Below, piece by piece: positions 21,907-30,106 of a DNA stretch of 36,880 bases (its first letter is position 1; every line of letters begins with the position of its first letter). Both the position numbers and the translations under genes were made by a program. The notes beneath the pieces are model-generated. The model did not search any database and was not told the origin of the DNA. It saw only the letters and a program-made list of their open reading frames with translations. Origin of the DNA: Nanobdellati archaeon (GTDB lineage: Archaea; B1Sed10-29; JAGVWA01); assembly GCA_018304505.1 (NCBI GenBank), contig JAGVWA010000020.1:1-36880 (forward strand). Reading direction: 5' to 3'.

Positions 21907-22329
21907 ATGGCGACAGAAGCAGAAATGGCTGAAAGGCAACGCGCAATGGAAACCCTCTCGCGGCTCAAGATGCTCGATGAGCAAAGAAAAGTAACACAGG
22001 CAAAATACGGCGAGATAGATGCATACTTCACAGAATTGACAAGGGCAAGGGAAGCGCTCGAGGAAATACAAAAGCAAAAACAAGCAACTGGAACGCTGAT
22101 ACAGCTTGGTGCAGGGGTATTTTTGAAAACCAAAACCGAGAAAACAGATACGGTCTTAGTGGACGTCGGGGTCGGCACAGTTGTCGAGAAGAACATAGCA
22201 GACACAATCGGCCTGATAAAACAGCGCGAACAGGAAGCCGCAGACGCACGCAGAGCACTGATCGGGGAAATAACCTCGCTAGAAGTTACGTACCAAGACC
22301 AAATACACAAATTGCCCCAGCAGCAATAA
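21907..22329 (+). CDS. pfdA: Prefoldin alpha subunit
   Basis: 140 residues: two long coiled-coil helices (residues 1-58 and 100-136) joined by a beta hairpin region (TGTLIQLGAGVFLKTK, TVLVDVGVGTVVEK), the prefoldin alpha layout. It is part of the hexameric chaperone that holds nascent proteins. An AGGTGA ribosome binding site precedes the ATG. Confidence 0.92.
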   Translation: MATEAEMAERQRAMETLSRLKMLDEQRKVTQAKYGEIDAYFTELTRAREALEEIQKQKQATGTLIQLGAGVFLKTKTEKTDTVLVDVGVGTVVEKNIADTIGLIKQREQEAADARRALIGEITSLEVTYQDQIHKLPQQQ

Positions 22330-22399
22330 TTAATTGCCAAAGCAGCAATAATCAAATTGACTGCAAGTTGAGTACAAGTATATTGAGTTCTGATGCCCC

Positions 22400-23686
22400 A
22401 TGTTTGGTTTAATCAAGAACAAAATCAAGAGCTTTGCAAAGAGCATAGAGGATAAACTAAAAACGAAAGAACCAGAGCCAGCAGAAGAAGTTGAAGAAGT
22501 AGTAACGGAACTCGAGGAAAAGGCCACAGCAAAAGAAGCAGAAGAGCAACCACAGAAACCAGCGAAAACAGAAGCGATCCTGGAAAAGAAAAAGCCAAAG
22601 GAAGCAAAAGAGAAACCAGCGGAGAAACCGCTTGAGAAACCAGCGCAATTTAAAGCGCCAGCGCAAGAGCCAAAGCAGGAATCGGTACTAGCAGAACCAG
22701 AAGCCCAGAGGCCGAAACTCGAAGACGCGAAAGCAAAACTGGCAAAGCAAAAAACCAGGGCACAGGCTGCCAAGGCAGAGAAACCGAAGGAAGTAACGAA
22801 GGAAAAAGTCGGCCTGCTGACGAAGCTCAAGAAAACCGTTGTTGGGACAGTCTCATTGTCATCATCGGAGTTGGATCAGTTTTTGCTCGACCTCGAATTT
22901 TCAATGCTCGAAGCAGATGTCGCAGCAGACTCGGCAGAAAAAGTCGTGTCGCTGCTTAGGGACAAGTTTTCCAAGGCCAAGTTCAAGAGAAATGAGGACA
23001 TTTCACAAAAAGTCATGGAATTATTCAGGGAATCGCTGTCAGAGCTCTTTCAGCAAAACAAGGCTTTTGATATCCTCGCAAAAACGCAAACAGCAAGGCC
23101 ACTCAAAATCCTGATGCTCGGGCCCAACGGCGTTGGCAAAACCACGACAATTGGAAAAGTCACAAAGATGTTCCAAAACCAGGGCAAGAAAGTCGTTTTC
23201 GCCGCGGCAGATACATGGAGGGCAGCGTCAATAGAGCAGCTGGAAGAGCACGCCAACAGGCTTGGGGTAAAGGTCATAAAACACGCTTACGGAGCAGATC
23301 CCACGGCTGTTGCTTTTGATGCCGTGAAACACGCGGAAGCACACAACGTCGATGTTGTGATCATTGACACCGCAGGCAGGCAAGAGACCAACGTGAACCT
23401 TGTAGAACAACTGCGCAAAATCAACCGTGTAATACAACCTGACCTCAGGCTCTTCATTGGCGAGGGCATTGTCGGCAACGCGATTCTTGAGCAAATAAAG
23501 GCGTACAAGGAAACAATAGGCCTTGATGGTGTCATTCTGACAAAGATGGATCTTGACAACAAAGGAGGCACAGTTCTTTCAGTGCTGATGGAAGACGTGC
23601 CAGTGCTCTATTTTGGTGTGGGTCAGGGCTATGATGACCTGATTCCGTTCAGCAAGGAATTCCTGCTGGAAAAAATGTTGTCATAG
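22400..23686 (+). CDS. ftsY: Signal recognition particle receptor FtsY
   Basis: 428 residues. Residues 1-140 are a highly charged Lys/Glu/Ala/Pro extension that begins with a short amphipathic helix (MFGLIKNKIKSFAKSIEDKL), a likely membrane-targeting element. The NG GTPase follows: P-loop GPNGVGKTTTIGK near residue 241, the insertion-box region AADTWRAASIEQL, G3 DTAGRQETN, G4 TKMD and the closing GVGQGYDDLIPF. It docks SRP-ribosome complexes at the membrane through SRP54, the next gene. Confidence 0.95.
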   Translation: MFGLIKNKIKSFAKSIEDKLKTKEPEPAEEVEEVVTELEEKATAKEAEEQPQKPAKTEAILEKKKPKEAKEKPAEKPLEKPAQFKAPAQEPKQESVLAEPEAQRPKLEDAKAKLAKQKTRAQAAKAEKPKEVTKEKVGLLTKLKKTVVGTVSLSSSELDQFLLDLEFSMLEADVAADSAEKVVSLLRDKFSKAKFKRNEDISQKVMELFRESLSELFQQNKAFDILAKTQTARPLKILMLGPNGVGKTTTIGKVTKMFQNQGKKVVFAAADTWRAASIEQLEEHANRLGVKVIKHAYGADPTAVAFDAVKHAEAHNVDVVIIDTAGRQETNVNLVEQLRKINRVIQPDLRLFIGEGIVGNAILEQIKAYKETIGLDGVILTKMDLDNKGGTVLSVLMEDVPVLYFGVGQGYDDLIPFSKEFLLEKMLS

Positions 23687-23717
23687 TTTGTCTCGGAGAC
23701 ATTTCGAGCAACACTGA

Positions 23718-23727
23718 TTTATAAATC
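23718..23727 (+). promoter_or_regulatory. TATA box of srp54
   Basis: TTTATAAATC starts 35 nt before the ATG at 23753, so srp54 probably has its own near-leaderless promoter in addition to any read-through from ftsY. Confidence 0.5.
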
Positions 23728-23752
23728 AAGCAACAAAAGGAGTACTGATTGA

Positions 23753-25087
23753 ATGCTAAGCAAAATGCGAGACGTGCTCGCCAAAATCACGAAATCCAAC
23801 ATCCTGGACGAGAACACGGTAAACGACATAGTAAAGGACATCCAGCGCATACTCATAACGAGCGATGTCAACATTTCGCTAGTCAAGCAATTAAGCGACG
23901 AGATCAAAAAACAGGCGCTGGAAGAGAAGCTGCCCCCGGGCGTCAATCGGAAGGAGCATCTGGCCAAAATCGTTTACGACCAGCTTGTCAAGATTCTCGG
24001 GGGATATGAGCACCAACCGCGCATGGACCCGCACAAAATCCTGTTATGTGGCCTATATGGCAGTGGCAAGACCACGACCATCGGAAAACTCGCCAAGTTT
24101 TACAGCAAGCGCGGCCTCAAAACGTGCATGATCACTACCGATATTTGGAGGCCCGCGGCGTTCGAGCAGGTAAAACAACTCGGGCAGCAAATCGACATCC
24201 CGGTTTTTGGAGACCCGAAAGAAAAGGACCCGGTAAAGATCCTTGACAAAGCGCTACAAGACACCAAAGGCTACGATCTAATTTTGGTGGATTCAGCAGG
24301 CCGCGACAGCCTCGACGACGTCTTGTTGAAGGAGATAATAGAAATACAAGCACACTTAAACGCGGAGGAAAAATACCTCGTCATTTCAGCGGATATTGGA
24401 CAAACTGCTATAAAGCAAGCCGAGGCATTCAACCGCGCACTCGGATTAACCGGCGTCATCGTGACAAAGGCAGACTCAAGCGGAAAAGCAGGCGGCGCAT
24501 TGAGTGCGTGCCACATCGCCAAGGTACCCGTTACTTTCGTTGGCACAGGCGAAAAAATGGATGACTTCCAAGTCTTCAACGCCGAGAAGTTCGTGTCACG
24601 ACTACTAGGTTATGGAGATCTCGGGGAACTAGTTAAAAAAGTACAAGAAGCAGTGGAAGAAACTGAATTCAATCCAGAGGACATACTAAAAAAGGATTAC
24701 AACCTTGATATTTTCTACAAGCAACTTGAAGCAACAAAGAAAATGGGTCCACTGAAGAAGGTTTTCGAAATGCTCGGCATGGGTCAATTGCCTGATGAGT
24801 TAGTGCAGACGGGCGAGGAAAAAATGAAGGGCTACAAAATCATAATGGATTCAATGACAAAACATGAAAAGGAAAACCCCGATGACATAAAATCGCAGCG
24901 CATTGCAAGAATAGCAAGCGGTTCTGGAAAGCAGGAACAAGACGTCAAGGAACTCATCAAGCAATTCAATACGGGCAAGAAGATGATCCAGAAACTAAAA
25001 AAAGGCAAGCGCCCGAGGGGCGGAATGGGCAACCTTGGTGGATTAATGAAACAATTCAAAGGCATGGGCGGATTAAGTGGAATGTAA
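23753..25087 (+). CDS. srp54: Signal recognition particle protein SRP54
   Basis: 444 residues, normal length. N domain (1-95), G domain with P-loop GLYGSGKTTTIGK near residue 100, TTDIWRPAAFEQ, DSAGRD near 180, TKADSSGKAGG and GTGEKMDDF, then the methionine-rich M domain from about 310 (KMGPLKKVFEMLGMGQLP, the RNA-binding SQRIARIASGSG) that binds 7S RNA and signal peptides. The C-terminus is a Gly/Met tail. Confidence 0.96.
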   Translation: MLSKMRDVLAKITKSNILDENTVNDIVKDIQRILITSDVNISLVKQLSDEIKKQALEEKLPPGVNRKEHLAKIVYDQLVKILGGYEHQPRMDPHKILLCGLYGSGKTTTIGKLAKFYSKRGLKTCMITTDIWRPAAFEQVKQLGQQIDIPVFGDPKEKDPVKILDKALQDTKGYDLILVDSAGRDSLDDVLLKEIIEIQAHLNAEEKYLVISADIGQTAIKQAEAFNRALGLTGVIVTKADSSGKAGGALSACHIAKVPVTFVGTGEKMDDFQVFNAEKFVSRLLGYGDLGELVKKVQEAVEETEFNPEDILKKDYNLDIFYKQLEATKKMGPLKKVFEMLGMGQLPDELVQTGEEKMKGYKIIMDSMTKHEKENPDDIKSQRIARIASGSGKQEQDVKELIKQFNTGKKMIQKLKKGKRPRGGMGNLGGLMKQFKGMGGLSGM

Positions 25088-25147
25088 AACTGTTCGCTTT
25101 TCAAGAACATTTGTTCTAGTATATAGAACATAATTGGCGGAAGTAAA

Positions 25148-25657
25148 ATGAGGACATTCATCATACAAATGAACCACGACCTCGAGAAATTCGAGCTGAA
25201 TAATCTGACACAGAACAGGATCGACTTGCTGGCACGCGCTGTCAATGCTGCACTGTGGCTTGACAAAACGATACGCCGCGACGTCATCGTGTACTTTGTG
25301 TTCAACAACAAGACAGTGAAGGTTGACCCCGTCGGGCTGAAAAGGATGGGCCCTGACGAGAGGAACATTTCCTCGTTCATTAAGCACACCCTTGACGGCC
25401 GATCATTTCCGGGCCTGGAAATTAACGGACAGAAAATCAGCGACCTTATTAAAGGCAAAAAAGCATATGTCCTTGACGTGTCGGGAAATGACATACGTGA
25501 AGCAGGGTTAGATGACAACGCGTGCTATGTCCTCGGCGATGATGCTGGGTTGACAGTGAAGGTCAAGGGCGACAAAATCAGCCTCGGGCCAAAGGTGATA
25601 CTGACAAGCCACGCAATCGCCATAATAAACAATGAATTAGACAGGCGAGAACCATGA
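25148..25657 (+). CDS. trmY: tRNA (pseudouridine54-N1)-methyltransferase TrmY
   Basis: 169 residues, DUF358/TrmY family: LLARAVNAALWLDKTIRRDV, FNNKTVKVDPVGLKRMGPDE and the SPOUT knot region CYVLGDDAGLT. The enzyme methylates pseudouridine-54 in archaeal tRNA to N1-methylpseudouridine using S-adenosylmethionine. It overlaps pus10 by 4 bp; Pus10 makes the pseudouridine that TrmY methylates, so the operon joins consecutive steps. It is shorter than some homologues (about 190-200), with a compact C-terminus. Confidence 0.88.
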   Translation: MRTFIIQMNHDLEKFELNNLTQNRIDLLARAVNAALWLDKTIRRDVIVYFVFNNKTVKVDPVGLKRMGPDERNISSFIKHTLDGRSFPGLEINGQKISDLIKGKKAYVLDVSGNDIREAGLDDNACYVLGDDAGLTVKVKGDKISLGPKVILTSHAIAIINNELDRREP

Positions 25658-26922
25658 ATGTGCTAGAAAAACGAGACAAGATAATTGAACTGTACGGCGA
25701 CTCGATTTGTGACATTTGCCTAGGCCGGCAATTCACGCAACTGTACATGGGCAAGGAAAACGGCAGGATAGGCTCTGTGTTGAGGCAGGTAAAAACGGAA
25801 GACCAGATAGAGGCACTGCTGGCAGAAGATCACGACCTGCAAACCGGCGACTACTGTAAACTCTGCAATGGAATATTCGCACACATGAATGACGTGGATT
25901 CGTTGTACGGCAAGCTGCTAAAGAAAGCCAAGGCATATGAATACAATAATTTTCTCATTGGAACAGTGATTCCGCAGGAACTGCAGGACGAGGAAGAAAA
26001 GCTCTGGGAAAAAGCAGGTATTGAGGAAACGGAGCCGCTAAAGAAGGAACTCAACCGCGTCATCGGCAAGAAGTTCGCGCAGGAAACCGGAAAGATTGCA
26101 GAGTTCGAGGCCCCAGACATTAACTTCATTGTCGATTTTCGAAGCAACGGCGTAGATGTTTCAGTCAATTCATTATTCATAAAAGGACGGTACACAAAAC
26201 ATGTTAGGGGCATTCCCCAGACAAAGTGGCCATGCCGCACTTGTAACGGCTCTGGGTGCAAGAAATGCGATTTCACTGGAAAACAGTATCAGGAGAGCGT
26301 TGAGGAACTCGTTGCCAAGGTTCCGTTGCTGAAATTCGAGGCAATGGGCGAGAGCTACCATGGGCAAGGACGTGAAGACATCGACGCGCTGATGCTTGGA
26401 GAAGGCAGGCCATTCATTTTAGAACTCAAAAAACCCAGGTTGCGTTTTACAGATCTGAAAAAACTTGAAGAAGAGATCAACGCGTCGACAGACAAGGTGC
26501 AAGTGAAAAACCTTGAATACAGCACCAAGAAAGAAGTCCGGGAGCTAAAAGCAGAGCCATCAGACAAGACATATCAGGTGATTATCAAGGTCGAAGGCAA
26601 AATAACAAACGATGAGCTTGAAAAACTCACCGCAGAGTTTGAAAACAAAAAACTCGATCAGCGGACCCCGGTGAGGGTGGCTCACAGGCGCGCAGACAAG
26701 GTCAGGCAGCGCAAGATTTATTATGTAAAGCCAGAGTTGATTGACGAGAGCACATTTAAGGCAGAGATAAAAACAGAAGCAGGAACCTATGTGAAAGAAT
26801 TGATTTCAGGCGACGAGGGCAGGACAAAGCCTTCATTCAGTGCATTTCTTGGCAAGCAGTGCAAGTGCGAAGAATTAAATGTGGCAGAAGTGCATGACGA
26901 TAAGAAGAACGAGAAAGAGTGA
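25654..26922 (+). CDS. pus10: tRNA pseudouridine synthase Pus10
   Basis: 422 residues. The N-terminal zinc/THUMP region has CDICLGRQF and CKLCNG; a second Cys cluster CRTCNGSGCKKC lies near residue 193. The catalytic block is GREDIDALMLGEGRPF near residue 242, with the second Asp the expected nucleophile. Archaeal Pus10 makes pseudouridine at tRNA positions 54 and 55. From memory the family usually has Arg two residues after the catalytic Asp (D-x-R-M-L-G); here it is Leu. The rest is typical (THVKELISGD-like TYVKELISGDEGRTKPS, FSAFLG near the end). Confidence 0.93.
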   Translation: MNVLEKRDKIIELYGDSICDICLGRQFTQLYMGKENGRIGSVLRQVKTEDQIEALLAEDHDLQTGDYCKLCNGIFAHMNDVDSLYGKLLKKAKAYEYNNFLIGTVIPQELQDEEEKLWEKAGIEETEPLKKELNRVIGKKFAQETGKIAEFEAPDINFIVDFRSNGVDVSVNSLFIKGRYTKHVRGIPQTKWPCRTCNGSGCKKCDFTGKQYQESVEELVAKVPLLKFEAMGESYHGQGREDIDALMLGEGRPFILELKKPRLRFTDLKKLEEEINASTDKVQVKNLEYSTKKEVRELKAEPSDKTYQVIIKVEGKITNDELEKLTAEFENKKLDQRTPVRVAHRRADKVRQRKIYYVKPELIDESTFKAEIKTEAGTYVKELISGDEGRTKPSFSAFLGKQCKCEELNVAEVHDDKKNEKE

Positions 26923-26933
26923 CAAGTGAATAA

Positions 26934-27812
26934 ATGATTGAATACCTTGCAATAGCAATCGCCGTCCTGGGTACCGCATACTTTGCCAAAACCGACTACC
27001 TGACAGGCTATTTACCTGACGGGCCGATGCATGCAATGATCTTGTCAGGTATTGCCTTTGTGCCGTTTGTTTACTCGGGGATTGTTTTGGAAGTATATGC
27101 CCTGGCCGCGGTTGTTTTCGCAATCGGCTTTGGATTTTACACCCTCGGAAACCTCGGCGGCGGGGACGTCAAGCTGTTTACTGCCCTGGCGTTGCTGTTG
27201 CCGTTCCACCAAAGCTTTGGCAATTCGATTTCTGGTTTATTCGGCGTACAGGCGCAGACATTGAGTTACCCGTTCGTTATTTCAATCTTTGTCTTGTCAG
27301 GCTTGCTGTTCATGGCAGTGATGCCACTGATGTTTTTCAGAAAAATCATGGGCAAGAGAAAAAAGGTAGAGAAATTTGAACTGAAGACACAGCGTGGGGT
27401 GCTGCTTGCAGCCCTTGTTGTCCCATTGGCCATGTTGTGGTACCAGTACATTTCGTTTGCGGTTGTTGTTTTCTTTCCCCTCGTGTTTGCAATGTTCATT
27501 ATGCCATTCAAATCAGATTTTGTGAAGCACATCTTTGCCGAGAAGAAGTTAGTTAGTAAGCTTGATGATGACGATGTGTTGGCCCTTGAGGTGATCCCAC
27601 AGCACGTCAAGAATAAGTTGGGGCTGCGCTGGAGAAAGACCTTCACAACCGGAGAAATAAAATCGTTAGTCAGGAAGGCAGGCAAGCACGGCATCAAAAC
27701 GATTATGGTCTGCGAGAACATGCCAAAGTTCGTCCCGTATATTTTCACCGCGCTTCTCCTGAATCTTGTTTTCGGCGACCTTATTGTTTACGTGCTTTTT
27801 AGTGCGCTGTAG
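26934..27812 (+). CDS. A24 prepilin/prearchaellin peptidase (FlaK/PibD-like)
   Basis: 292 residues with six to seven membrane helices. The aspartyl active-site pair is visible: an Asp in KTDYLTGYLPD just after the first helix and GGGDVKLFTAL near residue 81. It should cleave the class III signals of the pilins at 440-14290, though it lies 13 kb away. A cytoplasmic stretch near residues 195-260 (DDDDVLALEVIPQHVKNKLG) is longer than in simple PibD proteins. It starts 11 nt after pus10, apparently in the same transcript. Confidence 0.9.
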   Translation: MIEYLAIAIAVLGTAYFAKTDYLTGYLPDGPMHAMILSGIAFVPFVYSGIVLEVYALAAVVFAIGFGFYTLGNLGGGDVKLFTALALLLPFHQSFGNSISGLFGVQAQTLSYPFVISIFVLSGLLFMAVMPLMFFRKIMGKRKKVEKFELKTQRGVLLAALVVPLAMLWYQYISFAVVVFFPLVFAMFIMPFKSDFVKHIFAEKKLVSKLDDDDVLALEVIPQHVKNKLGLRWRKTFTTGEIKSLVRKAGKHGIKTIMVCENMPKFVPYIFTALLLNLVFGDLIVYVLFSAL

Positions 27813-27861
27813 AAACAGCAGTGCATAATCGTCCGGTCTGCATGCTAATCAGGCGTGCATG

Positions 27862-28266
27862 CTAGTCATTTAGAACGTCTTTCCAGGCAGACCTCACTTC
27901 ATTAATCTGCCGGTCGAAAATCTGTGACCTTGTTGCATTTGTTTCCCTGCAGTCGTCTGCTTCCTCTTTCCATGTTTTGAGGACAAACTCAAGCCCCTCT
28001 TTCACGTCCTTGCCGCTTAATCGGGTAAGCATCTTGATTGTGGTTGAGTGACCGTTTTCGTCAGGCTCGTCAGTTATGCGATCAGTAATGTATATCCTGC
28101 CTTTTTCTGTGTCACCGTGGAAACCAACCGGGTCTGGCAGTGGAGCCCGTGCGCCTTTTTCTTCAAGCTCGCTTACTAGCTTTAAGTAAGCCTCTTCTGT
28201 TTTGCCATCGGGGCGCTGTATAAATCCCCGTACAACTCGCTGTTCTCCGTGTTTTATTGCCCACAT
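27862..28266 (-). CDS. Hypothetical soluble protein
   Basis: 134 residues, acidic and hydrophilic: MWAIKHGEQRVVRGFIQRPD, then HGDTEKGRIYITDRITDEPD and a helical C-terminus (GLEFVLKTWKEEADD). No membrane segment, metal ligand cluster or known motif is recognised. It is convergent with the prepilin peptidase. The gap contains two GCATGC palindromes (about 27840 and 27857). Confidence 0.55.
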   Translation of the reverse strand: MWAIKHGEQRVVRGFIQRPDGKTEEAYLKLVSELEEKGARAPLPDPVGFHGDTEKGRIYITDRITDEPDENGHSTTIKMLTRLSGKDVKEGLEFVLKTWKEEADDCRETNATRSQIFDRQINEVRSAWKDVLND

Positions 28267-28350
28267 GTTGATTCACCATTCTTTTTGGCATTTGTTGCAA
28301 TAAAAAGCTTTCGGTTGGTCAGAATCCAAATGAAAACAAGCTAAAACGAA

Positions 28351-28370
28351 ACGTTTAAATATTTTAACGT
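28351..28370 (+). promoter_or_regulatory. Palindromic promoter/operator of VapBC
   Basis: ACGTTTAAATATTTTAACGT is a near-perfect 20-bp palindrome that includes a TATA-like TTTAAATA. It lies 35 nt before the antitoxin start at 28405 and is a likely autoregulation site. Confidence 0.5.
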
Positions 28371-28404
28371 ATATATGTTTTTTAACAAAAAGAGGTGTTT
28401 AACT

Positions 28405-28641
28405 ATGGTGTCAATAACAGTGTCGGTACCTGTTCATACAAAGGAACTTATGAATAAATTTTCTGAAATCAATTGGTCCGGCTTTGTCAGAAAATGCATT
28501 GAGCAAAAGGCCGACCAATTATCTTGGAAAGATGACATGCTTAAGAGGCTTAAGAAAGAGGAAGAATTTAGTGAATGGGCCGTTGAAACCCTGAAAATAT
28601 CCAGAAAGGGCCGGTTGCTGAAAAAGAAAGGTCTGATATGA
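28405..28641 (+). CDS. VapB-like antitoxin
   Basis: 78 residues from ATG 28405 (MVSITVSVPVHTKELMNKFS), preceded by GAGGTG 8 nt upstream; the open frame starts 10 codons earlier, but over TATA-like DNA. The beta strand followed by INWSGFVRKCIEQKA fits a ribbon-helix-helix-type N-terminus, and the charged C-terminal part should wrap the toxin. It overlaps the PIN gene by 4 bp. It is a paralogue of the antitoxin at 35606 (MVSMTLSIPAPLAQRMKKHS). Confidence 0.8.
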   Translation: MVSITVSVPVHTKELMNKFSEINWSGFVRKCIEQKADQLSWKDDMLKRLKKEEEFSEWAVETLKISRKGRLLKKKGLI

Positions 28642-29087
28642 TGCGGTTTGTTGTAGACTCAAATGTCTTATTCACCTTCTTCTGGAAAGGCTCGGTGTTT
28701 AAGAAGATTTGTACAGAACAAGACTGTATGTTGTTCACCCCTGAATTTGCCTTAGAGGGGATCAACAAACACCATGTGCAATTATTGAAAAAAACGGGCA
28801 TTTCAAGGAGTGAATTTAAGGAGTTGCTAAAAGAGCTTGCAGCAAGAGTTGAATTCATGCCCCTGGCGAACTATGGGCCTGCTATTAAGAAGGTCAAGAA
28901 ATTGTCAGGGTACTTTAGAAGTGAAGACCGATCAGAATTCCTTGAAGATTTAGATTTCTTTGCTTTAGCTTTGCACTTGGGGCTGCCCATCTGGTCTAAC
29001 GATAAGTTGTTAAAAAAGCAGCCAGAGGTTATCGCGCTTTCCACAAAAGAAATTATAGAACTGGTTGATGCTCAGCCTATTGAATGA
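28638..29087 (+). CDS. PIN-domain toxin (VapC-like)
   Basis: 149 residues. PIN acidic positions: VVDSNVLFTFF (first Asp near residue 7), a central Glu in FTPEFALEGIN, and EDLDFFALALHLGLPIWSNDKLLK near residue 115. PIN toxins are magnesium-dependent ribonucleases that cut tRNA or rRNA. Paired with the antitoxin upstream. Its last 11 bases overlap the end of rtcA on the other strand. Confidence 0.88.
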   Translation: MMRFVVDSNVLFTFFWKGSVFKKICTEQDCMLFTPEFALEGINKHHVQLLKKTGISRSEFKELLKELAARVEFMPLANYGPAIKKVKKLSGYFRSEDRSEFLEDLDFFALALHLGLPIWSNDKLLKKQPEVIALSTKEIIELVDAQPIE

Positions 29088-30093
29088 GTTGCGCTTGGCT
29101 TGAGACAGAGACAACATTATCATCTGAAACCTTGAATTTCACAGGCAGGAATTGCTCTGTCACGAAAATGTTGGTCCTGGTGTGCTCTGTAATTGAGCTC
29201 GTTTTGAAGCTGCCGCCGCAGAGCGCAATGAAAGGAACTAAGTTATCAGCTAAGTTTTCGTCAACAGCAGCGCCACTTTTTATCTCCATGTTCATCCGCT
29301 CTGCAGCTTCCCTTCCAACATCCTCGGCGGGCTTGCCCCGATCACCGAGTGCATCGGTGCCCAAGAAGCCGTTGTTTAGCCACAGTGTGCAGCTGGTTCC
29401 CACACTCGTACCCCTGGCTGATTCCGTGATTTCAACGGTTCTGTATAGCGTTTTCAGTTCCTTCTCGATCGCCACGCGTTCGCGTTGGGCAATTTCCATG
29501 TTTAACCCCGTAACGACGCAGACCCCGGAAATTTGCGGGTTGTCGGGCTGCGTTAGAAAGTGCTTTTCAAGACAGTGCTTTTTCGGTTTTATCATTACGG
29601 AGACCTTGCCGCCACCTTCTGGGTAGTATCCGCGCTGAAGAATTTTTAGGTCTACTTCGTAGCCGAACTCATTCAAGGCCCGCAGTGTGACGTTTTTCAC
29701 GTAATCGATTGTTGGGCTCCAGCGCACTTCCGTCCCGCCCTTCAGCTCAAACTCAACTTCCTCAGTCACGTTGAAGCACCCAATTAGAGCCATTTGCAGT
29801 ATCAGGCTAACTGACCCTGCTGTGCCGACGTCTTCACGGAGCTTCTTGTGCGTGAATTCTCGCGGGGTAAAAGTGAGCTCGCGCGACCCCTTTTCATTTC
29901 CAATTACGTCAGCCTTTGTTAGGTCCTTCATTACCCTGATTGCGGTCACCAACTGATTCGTCAAGCCAGGCTTGTCGCGCTTGGCCCGTATGTTGGTAAT
30001 GCGCACTGGTTTCATTGTCAGGCATGACAGGCCGATTGATGTCCTGACGATCTGGCCCCCACCTTCACCATAGCCGCCATCGATTTCTATCAT
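29077..30093 (-). CDS. rtcA: RNA 3'-terminal phosphate cyclase RtcA
   Basis: 338 residues from the ATG at 30093 (MIEIDGGYGEGGGQIVRTS), the standard start; the frame is open 38 codons further into the neighbour. RtcA turns RNA 3'-phosphates into 2',3'-cyclic phosphates using ATP through an AMP-histidine intermediate. Marks: GEGGGQIVRTS, RAKRDKPGLTNQ, REDVGTAGSVSL, RGYYPEGGG, and the active-site His in SITEHTRTN near residue 310. A tRNA intron and PIN nucleases in the same window give possible substrates, but that is only context. Confidence 0.95.
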   Translation of the reverse strand: MIEIDGGYGEGGGQIVRTSIGLSCLTMKPVRITNIRAKRDKPGLTNQLVTAIRVMKDLTKADVIGNEKGSRELTFTPREFTHKKLREDVGTAGSVSLILQMALIGCFNVTEEVEFELKGGTEVRWSPTIDYVKNVTLRALNEFGYEVDLKILQRGYYPEGGGKVSVMIKPKKHCLEKHFLTQPDNPQISGVCVVTGLNMEIAQRERVAIEKELKTLYRTVEITESARGTSVGTSCTLWLNNGFLGTDALGDRGKPAEDVGREAAERMNMEIKSGAAVDENLADNLVPFIALCGGSFKTSSITEHTRTNIFVTEQFLPVKFKVSDDNVVSVSSQAQLIQ

Positions 30094-30106
30094 GAAAGTC
30101 ACAGGG

